Shown: positions 8,621 to 20,974, counted from the first letter of the stretch. The stretch is DNA of 64,000 nucleotides from Pseudomonas triclosanedens (GCF_026686735.1 NZ_CP113432.1:3895001-3959000); one strand, 5' to 3'. The notes: generated from the sequence alone by a model not told the origin. Numbers and translations are program-made.

Positions 8621-9387
8621 GCGCGCACCTCCATCATCAGGCTGGCGTTCGCCTGTTCCAGCACCGGGTCCAGCTCACCCTGGATGTCGCTCCACAGCCA
8701 CTGGCCGATCACGATCAGCAGCAGCACGCCGGCCGTCACGGCCAGGACCAGGCGCAAGCCATCGGGCAAGGCACGTCGCAGCGGCATGCGCAGTGCGGCG
8801 GTGCTCGCCGGTCGCGCCAGGGTCTGCAACAGGGCCTGGGTGTCGGCGTCGCGCTGCCAGGCATGGGCGAACAGCGCCTGCCGCCACTTCTCGTGCAGGG
8901 CTTCGCCCTTGGGGCCGCGCAGGCGCCCGTGGAAGCCCAGCAGCAGGCATTGCAGGTAAACGTTGGCGAGGTCGCGGGTGCCGGGCGAGCGCGTTTCGAG
9001 CAGGCGATGGATCGCTTGCGGCAGGCGCTCCCCGGCGTTGCGGGTCGCGTACAGGCGCGCTTCCAGGGGCCGTTCCTGCCAGGTGCCCTGGCCGATCCAC
9101 GGTTCGAACAGCAGGCTTTCATCGAGCAGCGCGACGAAGGCATAGACCATCGCCTTGACCTGCTCGCCAGCCGAATCGCCAACCTGGGCGAAGGCGCTGC
9201 GCCAGAGCCGGCGCACCACCGCCTGGGCCTCGTCGGCAACCCGTTCGCTGGCCGTCGCCTCGTCGCCATCCGGCGCCTTCAGCACTTCCCAGCGTTGCCG
9301 CCACTCCACCCAGGCGGCCTGGAAGGCGCGGCTCAATGGCGCCTCTCCGAACGCCGCGGGGTAGATCGCCTGACTCCCTTCGGGCAT
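8617..9387 (-). CDS. tssL: T6SS inner-membrane protein TssL (DotU family)
   Basis: 256 aa from the ATG at 9387 (MPEGSQAIYP), which has GGGAGG just upstream; a longer frame to 9486 overlaps tssK and is rejected. The cytoplasmic helical domain shows DotU features (VYAFVALLDESLL, then WQERPLEARLYATRNAGERL). A single tail-anchor helix lies near residues 210-232 (LRLVLAVTAGVLLLIVIGQWLW), leaving a short periplasmic tail. It partners TssM in the membrane complex and contacts the baseplate through TssK. No peptidoglycan-binding extension is present. Confidence 0.95.
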   Translation of the reverse strand: MPEGSQAIYPAAFGEAPLSRAFQAAWVEWRQRWEVLKAPDGDEATASERVADEAQAVVRRLWRSAFAQVGDSAGEQVKAMVYAFVALLDESLLFEPWIGQGTWQERPLEARLYATRNAGERLPQAIHRLLETRSPGTRDLANVYLQCLLLGFHGRLRGPKGEALHEKWRQALFAHAWQRDADTQALLQTLARPASTAALRMPLRRALPDGLRLVLAVTAGVLLLIVIGQWLWSDIQGELDPVLEQANASLMMEVRA

Positions 9388-9401
9388 CTCGCCTCCCTGC
9401 C

Positions 9402-10730
9402 TCAGACGCCGCTGGCGCCATCCCCGATGAACAGCACCACTTGCCAGGGCCCGCTCACACCGGCCTGCAACGGCGCCCGCAGGCACAGGCGCTGGGTCGG
9501 ATCGAACCAGTCGCCCTCGGCCTGCACCACGAACAGATGCGTGTCCTCGCCGACGCTATAGGCGATCTGCTCCGCACGGCTCATGGGCTGTTGCTCCAGG
9601 CCGGACATGCGTTGCCGGCCGAGCGTCGCCAGACTGCCCTGGGATGCCACGATGCAGCCGGACAGCCACTCGTGCGCCTGGCCCTCGCCGCAACCGGGTG
9701 GCATGCGCAGGCCGATGACCAGGCGCTGGCTCGGCGAGCGCAGGTCCGGCAGTACCAGGGAAAAGTCATTGCCCTGCCGCTCGAAGGCAAGGCTGCGGTA
9801 ACCGGCGCGGACTCGCCCGAGGGTGATTTCCAGCCACTCGATCACCGGGTTGAAAGTCCGCAGCAGGTCGTTGAAATCGAACGGCGGAAACGCCGGCACA
9901 CCACCCAGCGGGTCCAGCGCGCTCCAGCTTCCAGCCATGCCGCACAGCAGGCCGTGCAATTGCGCGGGGCTGGCCGCGCCGCTGTAGAGGGCCGCCTCCA
10001 GCTCCGGCAGACGCGCCCAGAGCGCGGCTAACTGGCGGCGAATCTCCTGGCTGTCTTCGGCGTTCTCCGCCTGCTGCGCCTGGCGCAACCGCCCGGAGAG
10101 GAATACGCACTTCTCCCGCGCCCGAGCACACAGCGCGACCACCGCCTGCCCCAGTGGCGAGGCCGGGGCGATCCGTGGCGTCGGCGCCACGTAGGGCAGG
10201 CAGACGAAACCGCCGGCGTCCTTGCCGATACGCAACAGTGGCAGGCAGACCGAGTCGGCGCGCTGCGCCTCGGTCACCAGGCGCGGGGCGGGGCGCCAGA
10301 CCACGATGGGCTCCGGGTTTTCGCCGCTGGCGAGGTCCGGCACCGCGGGGCCGTCAGTCGATTGCAGGCGGCCGCGCAACGGCAGCACCTGCCCGGCGCG
10401 GGCCAGTGGGCTGACGGCGAGGTAGAGGGTGACGCTGGCGTCGGCGGATTCGGCGATGGCCGCCTGGGCATCGAAAGCCAGGGTTTCGCCAGCGCCGAGA
10501 CTGACCGGCAGGCCATCGGGCAGAACCGCCGAAAGGGCGAGCAGCCGGACCACGCCGTTGCTCAGCGCCGAGGGGTCCAGCTCCAGATGCTCCAGCCCCC
10601 AGAACCAGGGGTTGGCCGCATGGACCAGGCGAGCGGCAAGAACCTCTCCGCGTAGTCCTTGCAGTTGAAAATGCTGGGGAAGCAGTTGCATCCCTTCGTG
10701 CCAGCACACCGCGTCAGGCAGAACTTTCAC
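9402..10730 (-). CDS. tssK: T6SS baseplate protein TssK
   Basis: 442 aa, full length for TssK. The family signature VCWHEGMQLLPQHFQLQ lies at residues 8-24, and the middle region contains the typical FDFNDLLRTFNPVIEWLE stretch. TssK trimers connect the TssFG wedges to TssL/TssM. It lies 14 bp before the tssL start and 54 bp after the tssJ stop, consistent with the order tssJ-tssK-tssL-tssM-tssA transcribed leftwards. Confidence 0.95.
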   Translation of the reverse strand: MKVLPDAVCWHEGMQLLPQHFQLQGLRGEVLAARLVHAANPWFWGLEHLELDPSALSNGVVRLLALSAVLPDGLPVSLGAGETLAFDAQAAIAESADASVTLYLAVSPLARAGQVLPLRGRLQSTDGPAVPDLASGENPEPIVVWRPAPRLVTEAQRADSVCLPLLRIGKDAGGFVCLPYVAPTPRIAPASPLGQAVVALCARAREKCVFLSGRLRQAQQAENAEDSQEIRRQLAALWARLPELEAALYSGAASPAQLHGLLCGMAGSWSALDPLGGVPAFPPFDFNDLLRTFNPVIEWLEITLGRVRAGYRSLAFERQGNDFSLVLPDLRSPSQRLVIGLRMPPGCGEGQAHEWLSGCIVASQGSLATLGRQRMSGLEQQPMSRAEQIAYSVGEDTHLFVVQAEGDWFDPTQRLCLRAPLQAGVSGPWQVVLFIGDGASGV

Positions 10731-10784
10731 ACTACTCCCCCTTCGACGTCCTAGATTGTCACGGGTCCGCCTGCCGGCGGTGGC

Positions 10785-11240
10785 TCAGTGCCCGTTGGCG
10801 CTGAGCAGGCGCATCTCCCGGCTGTCGAAGCGCAGCCAGATATCCGGCTGCTGCTCCAGACGCATACGATGCGCGCCGGGAGTGTTATAGCCAGCAAAGA
10901 CCAAAAGTCCAGAAGCCGGCTTGCCCGCGAGCGGGAAATCCTTCGCCTCCATGAACTGTCCGGGCACCAGTTCCAGGCTCCATACGCTGATCTGGTTCTG
11001 GTAGTCGCGGCGGTACTGCTCACGGTCGCTGAACCACTGTTTGGCGGTCATCGACGAGAGCAGCTTGAGCAGATCGGCATCGCGCACCGCGACGAAGTCC
11101 ACGGCAATCGGCGAGTCACCGTTGGCCTTGCCCGCCACGTCGAGGGTGAGGCGATTGACATCGACCTTGGGGCCGAACCACGAGCAACCGGTGAGAACAG
11201 CAAGGAGCACACCACAAAGGTAGGCTTTCGTCGACTTCAT
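10785..11240 (-). CDS. tssJ: T6SS outer-membrane lipoprotein TssJ
   Basis: 151 aa. The ATG at 11240 (MKSTKAYLC) has AGGGA upstream and gives a short lipoprotein signal with the lipobox LTGC, Cys19. The mature part is the expected size for the TssJ beta-sandwich, with a typical SVWSLELVPGQ segment. It anchors the TssM periplasmic domain to the outer membrane. It is the first gene of the leftward operon. Confidence 0.93.
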   Translation of the reverse strand: MKSTKAYLCGVLLAVLTGCSWFGPKVDVNRLTLDVAGKANGDSPIAVDFVAVRDADLLKLLSSMTAKQWFSDREQYRRDYQNQISVWSLELVPGQFMEAKDFPLAGKPASGLLVFAGYNTPGAHRMRLEQQPDIWLRFDSREMRLLSANGH

Positions 11241-11465
11241 GAAACATCCCTGTGAAATGACTGTCAGAAAAAAGTTCTGCATTTGCGTTTTTATAAACCT
11301 GATCTAGCGTGCTTGGGTAGTTCGTCCGTGGACGAGCATCAGTGGGATCGCCAAGGACAGGCTCGATTCACCCCCCTCCTCCTGTCGTGCGTGGTCCAGC
11401 AATGGAGCGCGACGACAGCCCACCGCTGCGGCGTGCCCGACTCATTTGCAGCGGAGTTCGCCAGC
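11241..11465. promoter_or_regulatory. Divergent promoter region between tssJ and tssB
   Basis: 225 bp separate the two oppositely oriented T6SS operons, so both must start here or be read through from here. An A/T-rich patch (about 11262-11300) is the likely promoter core. A clean sigma-70 hexamer pair or sigma-54 -24/-12 element could not be defined. The plus-strand frame is open through the region, but the start at 11466 is the first that gives a normal TssB. Confidence 0.5.
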
Positions 11466-12035
11466 ATGGCAGAGAGCACACAGCACAAGCTCGACCGGGT
11501 TCGCCCTCCCCGTGTCCAGATCACCTACGACGTCGAAATCGGCAGCGCCATCGAGAAGAAGGAACTGCCCCTAGTGGTCGGTATCCTGGCCGACCTCTCC
11601 GGCAAGCCGGCCACGCCGCTGCCGAAACTCGGCGAGCGCCGCTTCACTGAGATCGATCGTGACAATTTCAACGCAGTCCTCGCCTCCACCGCTCCGCGCG
11701 TGGCCCTGCAGGTGGACAACACCCTTGCCAACGATGGCAGCCGGCTGAACGTCGAGCTGAACTTCCGCCACATCGACGACTTCGACCCGGTGAGCATCGT
11801 CAACCAGGTGGTGCCGCTACGCAGGCTGTTCGAGGCGCGCCAGCGCCTGCGCGACCTGCTCACCAAGCTCGACGGCAACGACGAGCTGGACCAGTTGCTG
11901 CAGGACGTGGTGAGCAACACCGAGGGCTTGCAGGAAATCCGCTCGACCCACCCGGTGACCGCCGAAGCCGGCGCCGCCACTGACGAAACGAACGACGCCG
12001 CCGACGGCGAAGCGCCCACCGAACCGCAAGCCTGA
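11466..12035 (+). CDS. tssB: T6SS contractile sheath small subunit TssB (VipA family)
   Basis: 189 aa from MAESTQHKL; GGAG precedes the ATG. Family motifs are clear: RVQITYDVEIG near the N-terminus, LPLVVGILADLSG, RRFTEIDRDNFN, and ELNFRHIDDFDP. TssB pairs with TssC to build the contractile sheath in the cytoplasm. The C-terminal tail is rich in Ala, Glu and Thr and probably disordered. It is the first gene of the rightward operon. Confidence 0.95.
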   Translation: MAESTQHKLDRVRPPRVQITYDVEIGSAIEKKELPLVVGILADLSGKPATPLPKLGERRFTEIDRDNFNAVLASTAPRVALQVDNTLANDGSRLNVELNFRHIDDFDPVSIVNQVVPLRRLFEARQRLRDLLTKLDGNDELDQLLQDVVSNTEGLQEIRSTHPVTAEAGAATDETNDAADGEAPTEPQA

Positions 12036-12057
12036 CCTCGCCAGGGAGAGCACAGCA

Positions 12058-13545
12058 ATGGCCACCACCAGCTCAGCGACGGCGCAAGGCGCCGAAGGCA
12101 GCACCCAGTCCCTCGACCTGCTGGACCGCATCATCGCCGAAGGCCGCATGGCCCATGACGACAGCCAGCAGGAATACGCCCGTGACATGCTCGCGGAGTT
12201 CGCCACCCAGGTCCTCGACGAAGGCATGGCCGTCAGCAAGGACACCGTGGCGATGATCAACGACCGCATCAGCCGCATCGACGAGTTGATCAGCGCGCAG
12301 CTCAACGAAATCCTCCACCACCCCGACATGCAGAAGCTGGAGTCCTCCTGGCGCGGCCTGCACCAGTTGGTGCAGAACACCGAGACCGGCGCGCGTCTGA
12401 AGCTGCGGCTGCTCAACGTCGGCCAGCAGGAGCTGCAGAACGACCTGGAGAAGGCCGTCGAGTTCGACCAGAGCACTCTGTTCAAGAAGATCTACGAAGA
12501 GGAATACGGCACCTTCGGCGGGCACCCGTTCAGCCTGCTGGTGGGCGACTACCAGTTCGGCCGCCACCCGCAGGACATCGCTCTGCTGGAGAAGCTCTCC
12601 AACGTCGCCGCGGCGGCCCATGCGCCCTTCATCGCCGCGGCAAGCCCGCGCCTGTTCGACATGGGCAGCTTCACCGAACTGGCGATCCCGCGTGACCTCG
12701 GCAAGGTGTTCGAGAGCCTGGAGCTGATCAAGTGGCGTTCATTCCGCGAAAGCGAAGACTCGCGCTACGTCTCCCTGGCACTGCCGCGCTTCCTCCTGCG
12801 CCTGCCCTACGGGCCCGACACCCAGCCGGTGGAAGGCATGAACTTCATCGAGAAGGTCGATGGCACCGACCACTCCAAGTACCTCTGGGGCAACGCCGCC
12901 TGGGTACTGGCGCAACGCATCACCGAGGCCTTCGCCAAGTACGGCTGGTGCGCGGCGATCCGCGGCGCCGAGGGCGGCGGTGCGGTAGAGGGCCTGCCGG
13001 CGCACACCTTCCGCACCCACGCCGGCGACCTGTCGCTGAAATGCCCCACCGAGGTGGCCATCACCGACCGCCGCGAGAAGGAACTCAACGACCTGGGCTT
13101 CATCGCTCTGTGCCACAAGAAAAACACCGACCTCGCGGTGTTCTTCGGCGGCCAGACCACCAACAAGCCGCGCCTCTACAACACCAACGAAGCCAACTCC
13201 AACGCGCGCCTCTCGGCGATGCTGCCGTACGTGCTGGCCGCGTCGCGCTTCGCCCACTACCTGAAGGTGATCATGCGCGACAAGGTGGGCAGCTTCATGA
13301 CCCGCGATAACGTGCAGAGCTACCTGAACAACTGGATCGCCGACTACGTGCTGATCAACGACAACGCGCCCCAGGAAATCAAGGCGCAGTACCCGCTGCG
13401 CGAGGCGCGGGTCGACGTCACCGAGGTCGCCGGCAAACCCGGCGTCTATCGCGCCACGGTATTCCTGCGGCCGCACTTCCAGCTCGAAGAGCTCACCGCA
13501 TCGATCCGCCTCGTGGCCAACCTGCCGCCGCCGGTTGCCGCCTGA
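12058..13545 (+). CDS. tssC: T6SS contractile sheath large subunit TssC (VipB family)
   Basis: 495 aa, normal length. Conserved sheath segments include ESSWRGLHQLVQNTETG, FSLLVGDYQFGRHPQD and the C-terminal half FMTRDNVQSYLNNWI. It interlocks with TssB to form the sheath whose contraction drives the Hcp tube. It starts 22 bp after tssB. Confidence 0.96.
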   Translation: MATTSSATAQGAEGSTQSLDLLDRIIAEGRMAHDDSQQEYARDMLAEFATQVLDEGMAVSKDTVAMINDRISRIDELISAQLNEILHHPDMQKLESSWRGLHQLVQNTETGARLKLRLLNVGQQELQNDLEKAVEFDQSTLFKKIYEEEYGTFGGHPFSLLVGDYQFGRHPQDIALLEKLSNVAAAAHAPFIAAASPRLFDMGSFTELAIPRDLGKVFESLELIKWRSFRESEDSRYVSLALPRFLLRLPYGPDTQPVEGMNFIEKVDGTDHSKYLWGNAAWVLAQRITEAFAKYGWCAAIRGAEGGGAVEGLPAHTFRTHAGDLSLKCPTEVAITDRREKELNDLGFIALCHKKNTDLAVFFGGQTTNKPRLYNTNEANSNARLSAMLPYVLAASRFAHYLKVIMRDKVGSFMTRDNVQSYLNNWIADYVLINDNAPQEIKAQYPLREARVDVTEVAGKPGVYRATVFLRPHFQLEELTASIRLVANLPPPVAA

Positions 13546-13619
13546 GTCACCGGGCCGGCCCTGGCGCCGGCCCCTTTGCTTTCCCCAATGACACCCAATA
13601 AGCAGTGGAGCTCCACACT

Positions 13620-14117
13620 ATGGATGCGATCATTCTCGACCTCGGCGACGACATCAAAGGCGACTGCCTGCTGACCGGCTACGAAAACAAGATCGAAGTC
13701 ATGTCCTACAGCCACAACGTGGCCATGCAGGTGACCAACGACGTCAGCAACTCCGAGCGCACCTCCGGCAAGCCCCATGTCGGCGAATTCACCCTGACGA
13801 AATTCGTCGACACCTCCACCCCGACGCTCAACGAATACTGCTGCTCGGGCAAGCCGCTCGCCACGGCCACCATCACCGTCGGCCGCAACGCCGCCGAAGG
13901 TGACGGCAAGATAATGCCCTTCATCGTCTATACCCTGAGCAACGTGGTGCTGTCCAACGTCAGCGTCAGCGGCGGCACTGGCGGCAAGCCGGTGGAAACG
14001 CTGTCGCTGAACTTCACCAAGATCAAGTGGGAACTCACCGCCCAGAAGGACGACGGCACCAAGGAAGGCACCGCCGCCTCCACCTGGGACATGGCCGCCA
14101 ACAAACTGGCCAGTTGA
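13620..14117 (+). CDS. hcp: T6SS tube protein Hcp
   Basis: 165 aa from MDAIILDLGD; GGAG sits 9 bases before this ATG, while a start 5 codons earlier lies on top of that site. The Hcp fold is evident from DAIILDLGDDIKGD and the LSLNFTKIKWEL strand near the C-terminus. It forms stacked hexameric rings that carry small effectors. A vicinal Cys pair (YCCSG) sits in the middle, unusual for a secreted tube protein. The 74-bp gap to tssC could hold a processing or promoter site; none is obvious. Confidence 0.95.
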   Translation: MDAIILDLGDDIKGDCLLTGYENKIEVMSYSHNVAMQVTNDVSNSERTSGKPHVGEFTLTKFVDTSTPTLNEYCCSGKPLATATITVGRNAAEGDGKIMPFIVYTLSNVVLSNVSVSGGTGGKPVETLSLNFTKIKWELTAQKDDGTKEGTAASTWDMAANKLAS

Positions 14118-14131
14118 CCCGAGGCCGCGCG

Positions 14132-14560
14132 ATGTCCTGGCAGGGCCTGCCACCGCTGTTCGAACGCCTCGCCGAAGGTGGCGAGGCCGCCGACACGTTC
14201 GACCTCGAAGCGCTCGCCGCCTCGGTGTCACGGGAACTGTCGCGCCTGCTCAACAGCCGCGGGCCAGTGCTGGGCGGCATTGGCATCCTCGAATACGGCA
14301 TCCTCGACTGGACCACCCTGCAAGCCCGGCGGGACGCCGACCGGCGCCTGCTGGCGCGGGAGATCCGCCGCGCAGTACAGCGCTTCGAGCCCCGCCTGAA
14401 CCTTGCCGAAGTCGTCGTCGACGCCGACCCGGAGCAACCCCAGCGCCTGCGCGTACGCCTGCTCGGCAGCCTGCGCCAGGACCCGCAACGCACCCCGCTC
14501 CTGCTCGAACTGACCCCCACCGGCGGAACCCTGGAAGTACGCCATGAGCGACTCGATTGA
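14132..14560 (+). CDS. tssE: T6SS baseplate protein TssE (gp25-like)
   Basis: 142 aa from MSWQGLPPLFERL; GAGG precedes the ATG. A longer frame beginning at 14027 runs inside hcp and is rejected. The gp25 signature is visible (NSRGPVLGGIGILEYGILDW). TssE is a baseplate hub component that seeds sheath assembly. It overlaps tssF by 17 bp, indicating coupling. Confidence 0.93.
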   Translation: MSWQGLPPLFERLAEGGEAADTFDLEALAASVSRELSRLLNSRGPVLGGIGILEYGILDWTTLQARRDADRRLLAREIRRAVQRFEPRLNLAEVVVDADPEQPQRLRVRLLGSLRQDPQRTPLLLELTPTGGTLEVRHERLD

Positions 14561-16370
14561 TGCAGAACTGCTGGACTACTACCAGCGCGAACTGACCTGG
14601 CTGCGCCATGCCGGAGCCGGCTTCGCCGCACGCTACCCGAAGGTGGCGCGACGCCTGGAACTGGGCGCCGGCGAATGCGCCGACCCGCACGTCGAGCGTC
14701 TGCTCGAAGGCTTCGCCCTGCTCGCCGCCCGCTTGCAGCGGCGCCTGGACGACGACTACGCGCAGTTCAGCGACGCCCTGCTGGAGCAGCTCTACCCCCT
14801 GGCCCTGCGCCCGCTGCCATCCTGCACCATCGTGCAGTTCGAACCGGATCCGACCAAGGGCAATCTCGGCGCCGGCTATCGCCTGCCGCGCGGCACGCCG
14901 CTGTTCGTCAGCGTGCAGGGCCAGGAGCGCATCGACCTGCCCGAGGAACTGCATGGCCAGACCCTGCACTGGCGCACCACCGACGAAGTCACCCTGTGGC
15001 CATTGCGCATTGCCGAGGCGGTGCTGCTCAGCGCCGAGGAAGCCCAGGCGCTGACCGGCGAGCCCGCCGCCCGCGCGGCCCTGCGCCTGGACCTGCGCTG
15101 CCTCGATGCGGATGGTTGGGAGGCGCTGGAGATCGACAGCCTGCGCCTGCACCTGTGCGCCGGCGCGGTGACCAACGCCAGTCTTCTCGACCTGATCGGC
15201 GCCCACTCCAGCGCGCTGCTGGCAGGTCCCGAAGGCGCCACCCCGCAACGCCTGCGCAGCCTGCCCCGGCTGGTCGGCTTCGGCCCCGAACAGGCGCTGC
15301 TCCCGGAGGACGACCTGGTTCATCCCGGCCTGCGCCTGCTCGCCGAATACTTCGCCTTCCCCGACAAGTTCGCTTTCGTCGACGTCCCCCTGAACGACCT
15401 GCGTGCCAGCGGCGAACAGCTCTATCTCTACATCGTCTTCGACCGCGCCGCCCCCGGCCGCCTGCCGTTGCAGGCCAGCGACCTGGCGCTCGGCTGCGTG
15501 CCGGCGGTCAACCTGTTCCCGCGCACATCAGAACCGCTGCGGCCGGACGGCACCCAGAGCGAGTACCGCCTGGTGGCCGACGCCCACCGCGAGAACAGCG
15601 TGGAGATCCACAGCCTGCGCTCGCTGCGCGCCAGCTCGCCACGCGGAGTGGCCGAAGTGCCGGCCTACCACGGCGGGCAGCACCTGCCCGGCGAGCAGGG
15701 CCTGTACTGGCACGCGCGGCGGGTGGAGGGCATGACGCCCAACCGGATCGGCAGCGACCTGCTGCTGAGCCTGGTGGACACCCGCATGCAGCCCTTGCAG
15801 GACGCCCCCGAATACAGCCTGACCGCCGAACTGCTGTGCACCAATCGCGGCCTCGCCGAGCGCCTGCCGGCGGGTACCACGCTGGGCTTCGAACGCCCCG
15901 GACCGGTAGCCCGCGCCAGCCTTCTGCGGGCACCGAGCCGACAGTTGCAGCCGCGCCTGGACGGGCCGTCGCGTTGGCAACTGGTGTCACAACTGACCCT
16001 CAACCACCTGTCCCTGGTGGAGGGCCCGCAAGCCCTGGAAGCGCTGAAGGAAATCCTCGGCCTGCACAACTTCACCGCCGACAACGGCGCCTATCGCCAG
16101 GTGGAGGGCTTGCAGGCGCTGAATTGCGCGCGGGTGGTCGACCGTGTCGGCGAAGACGCCTGGCGCGGCTGGCGCAACGGCCTGGAAGTTCGCCTGCACC
16201 TCGATCGGCAGGCGTTCGTCGGCGCCAGTGCGGTGCTCTTCAGCGCCGTGCTCGCGCAGTTCTTCTCGCTCTACGCCAACCCCAATCGCTTCGTGCGTAC
16301 GGTGCTGGTGCAATCCGACCAGGAGATACGCCGATGGCAACCCCAGGCCGGCCAGCCTCTCGCCCTCTGA
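14544..16370 (+). CDS. tssF: T6SS baseplate wedge protein TssF
   Basis: 608 aa, full length. The N-terminus MSDSIDAELLDYYQRELTWL and the following FAARYPKVARRLELG are diagnostic. It also has SLYANPNRFVRTVL near the C-terminus, typical of TssF. With TssG it forms the wedge surrounding the VgrG hub. It overlaps tssE by 17 bp and tssG by 37 bp. Confidence 0.96.
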   Translation: MSDSIDAELLDYYQRELTWLRHAGAGFAARYPKVARRLELGAGECADPHVERLLEGFALLAARLQRRLDDDYAQFSDALLEQLYPLALRPLPSCTIVQFEPDPTKGNLGAGYRLPRGTPLFVSVQGQERIDLPEELHGQTLHWRTTDEVTLWPLRIAEAVLLSAEEAQALTGEPAARAALRLDLRCLDADGWEALEIDSLRLHLCAGAVTNASLLDLIGAHSSALLAGPEGATPQRLRSLPRLVGFGPEQALLPEDDLVHPGLRLLAEYFAFPDKFAFVDVPLNDLRASGEQLYLYIVFDRAAPGRLPLQASDLALGCVPAVNLFPRTSEPLRPDGTQSEYRLVADAHRENSVEIHSLRSLRASSPRGVAEVPAYHGGQHLPGEQGLYWHARRVEGMTPNRIGSDLLLSLVDTRMQPLQDAPEYSLTAELLCTNRGLAERLPAGTTLGFERPGPVARASLLRAPSRQLQPRLDGPSRWQLVSQLTLNHLSLVEGPQALEALKEILGLHNFTADNGAYRQVEGLQALNCARVVDRVGEDAWRGWRNGLEVRLHLDRQAFVGASAVLFSAVLAQFFSLYANPNRFVRTVLVQSDQEIRRWQPQAGQPLAL

Positions 16371-17346
16371 GCCAGCGCTTGCGCGACGAGCCGCAGACCT
16401 TCGAATGGTTGCAGGCTCTGCTCCTGCTCGAACGCGAACAGCCCCGCGCCACGCCCCTCGGCCAGGGCAGCCTGCCGGCCGCCGAGGCGTTGCGGCTGCG
16501 CGGGCCGCTGACGCCGGTGTTCGAGCCAAGCCAGATCAGCGCGCTGGAAGAGGTGGATGGCCGCCCGCAACTGACCTCGCCAATCTTCGGCCTCGGCGGT
16601 GCCGACGGCGCGCTGCCCTATGCCTACCAGGAGTGGCTGCAACAGCGGGCGCGGTTGAAGGACCACGCCCCCGGCGAATTCCTCGACCTGTTCCAGCACC
16701 GCCTGCTCAGCCTGCTCTACCGGGTACTGCGCAAGCACCGCCTGGCACTCGGTTTCCAGGCACCGGCAGCGGCCCCCATGCAGCGCCCGCTACGCGCACT
16801 GGTCGGCCTGCTGCCCAAGGGCCTGCAAGAGCGCGGCGCGCTACCCGACGGAGCCATTCTCGCCCGTGGCGCCCGCTTCGCCGGGGGGCGCCGCTCCCTC
16901 GCCGGGTTCGCCGCCCTGGTCCGCCAGCAGTTCGCCGTCGCCGTCCAGTGCGAAGCCTATGCCGGAGCCTGGCGCACCATACCGACGGCCAGCCGCAGCG
17001 TGCTCAAGCGCGGCGGCGCCAACCTGGGGCTGGGCCGCGATGCCATCGCCGGCACCCGCGTGTGGGACGAGCACGCCGGCTTCCGCCTGCAACTCGGCCC
17101 GCTGGACGAACAGGCGGCGCGGCGCTTCCTGCCCGACGGCGAAGCCCACCCGCAACTGGCCAGCCTCTGCGCCCTCTACTTCGGCCCCGACCTCGACTGC
17201 CACCTGCGCCTGCTGGTACGCGCCAGCGGCCCCCTGGCGCTGGGCGGCGGCAATGCCCCGCGCCTGAACTGGAACACCGGCCTGCGCCGTGACAGCGACG
17301 CACTCCAGCACATCGACCTGAGCCTGCGCCACGCGGAGATGACCTG

Positions 17347-17347
<1 letters not shown>
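16334..17347 (+). CDS. tssG: T6SS baseplate wedge protein TssG
   Basis: 337 aa from the ATG at 16334 (MATPGRPASRPL), which has AGGAG 8 bases upstream. The frame is open back to 14675, but that stretch is the out-of-frame shadow of tssF. TssG features: FEWLQALLLLER, LTSPIFGLGGADGALPYAYQEWL and FLDLFQHRLLSLLYR. It joins TssF in the wedge. Its stop overlaps the clpV start (ATGA). Confidence 0.95.
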
Positions 17348-19896
<2,549 letters not shown>

Positions 19897-19945
19897 GCCG
19901 GCGGCGCAGCCGTTCATTTCACACGAGCATCGAGGGGTACGAACA

Positions 19946-20902
19946 ATGAACAAGCACGCCCTGAACCTGTTCCTCAACGAATGCACGGCGCTCTCGCTGA
20001 AGGACGCCGACGAAACCCAGGGAGGACTCGCGAGCGCGTTGCAGAAGCGCCACAAGATACGCGAGACCGACATCACCAACGTGTTCGACAAGGCAAGCGC
20101 CGAAGACGAAGGGGATTTCGCCCGTATCTACCTGGCTACCCTCCTGGTGCTGCTCTGCGGCGCGGCCTATGACTCGCTCCATCCGCTGGTGTTTGCCAAG
20201 AAGAAACATCTGGGCAAGGCGCGGGTCGCGCCCCATTGGGATCCCACCAGGAAATACGACCTGGAAAGCATCTTCGCCCATGAGCCGATGAATCTCTTTC
20301 CCGGCTGGTCCAGCACCAATCTGCGCAATAACAAGAGCATGCTCGACAGCCACTGGCTCACGGTCAACAACAACACGGTTTCCACCGACCTGTACGGCCA
20401 GTTGCAATCGGGCGGTGTCAGCAGCGGCGACAACTACCAGATCGCCCGGCAACTGTCGCCCGACGACGCGCAGGCACTGGCGCAACGGGAAAAGGGCGGC
20501 AACCTCAGTGGCAAGAGCCGGCGCATGAGCGAGTACAGCAGCAGCATCGACATCCAGGTCGGCACCTGGCAGAAGCGGGTGAACAATCTCTCCGGCCCCC
20601 ACACGATCCAGTACGACCAGCAGCGGGCGCTGAAGAAGTTCAGGAACCTCCAGCTCGAACTCCAGCAGACCACCCAGGCCGGGCAGAACCACTACACCGA
20701 GTTGCTCAACGCCCTGACGCAACGGGGCTTCGCACCCGGAGACGCAGCCTTCGACAACATCACCAACGCGAAGAACTACTGGGTGCAACACCGGAACCAG
20801 ATCAACAAGGAAGTCGACAAGTTCATCGTCGAGATCGGCGGCAAGGCACTCGCCAACGAGCCGAATATCATGTCGCTTACCCACGCGACCAAGAAGTTCT
20901 GA
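19946..20902 (+). CDS. Unknown T6SS-associated protein between clpV and vgrG
   Basis: 318 aa, starting MNKHALNLFLNEC, 49 bp after clpV. I do not recognise the family. There is no signal peptide. One hydrophobic stretch lies at about residues 63-75 (IYLATLLVLLCGAAY); the rest is hydrophilic, with a Gln/Asn-rich helical C-terminal half (RALKKFRNLQLELQQTTQAGQ and following). It sits between clpV and vgrG, where HSI-III of P. aeruginosa also carries an uncharacterised gene. An effector, an effector chaperone or an Hcp/VgrG accessory protein would fit; sequence alone does not choose. Confidence 0.75.
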   Translation: MNKHALNLFLNECTALSLKDADETQGGLASALQKRHKIRETDITNVFDKASAEDEGDFARIYLATLLVLLCGAAYDSLHPLVFAKKKHLGKARVAPHWDPTRKYDLESIFAHEPMNLFPGWSSTNLRNNKSMLDSHWLTVNNNTVSTDLYGQLQSGGVSSGDNYQIARQLSPDDAQALAQREKGGNLSGKSRRMSEYSSSIDIQVGTWQKRVNNLSGPHTIQYDQQRALKKFRNLQLELQQTTQAGQNHYTELLNALTQRGFAPGDAAFDNITNAKNYWVQHRNQINKEVDKFIVEIGGKALANEPNIMSLTHATKKF

Positions 20903-20974
20903 CCCCAGGCAATCACGGCAGCAGGCGCATGCCCGCCGCAGCTACCGCACCGCCGCAACCATTGAGGCCGTTCG

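Noticed and set aside
11241..11465. A sigma-54 promoter for the divergent T6SS operons
   Set aside because: A GGGCACG on the minus strand is followed by a -12-like element at the wrong spacing; no match is good enough to call.
14675..16333. A long frame fused to the front of tssG
   Set aside because: It is the out-of-frame shadow of tssF with low-complexity Arg/Pro/Ala composition; the tssG start at 16334 has a good ribosome site.
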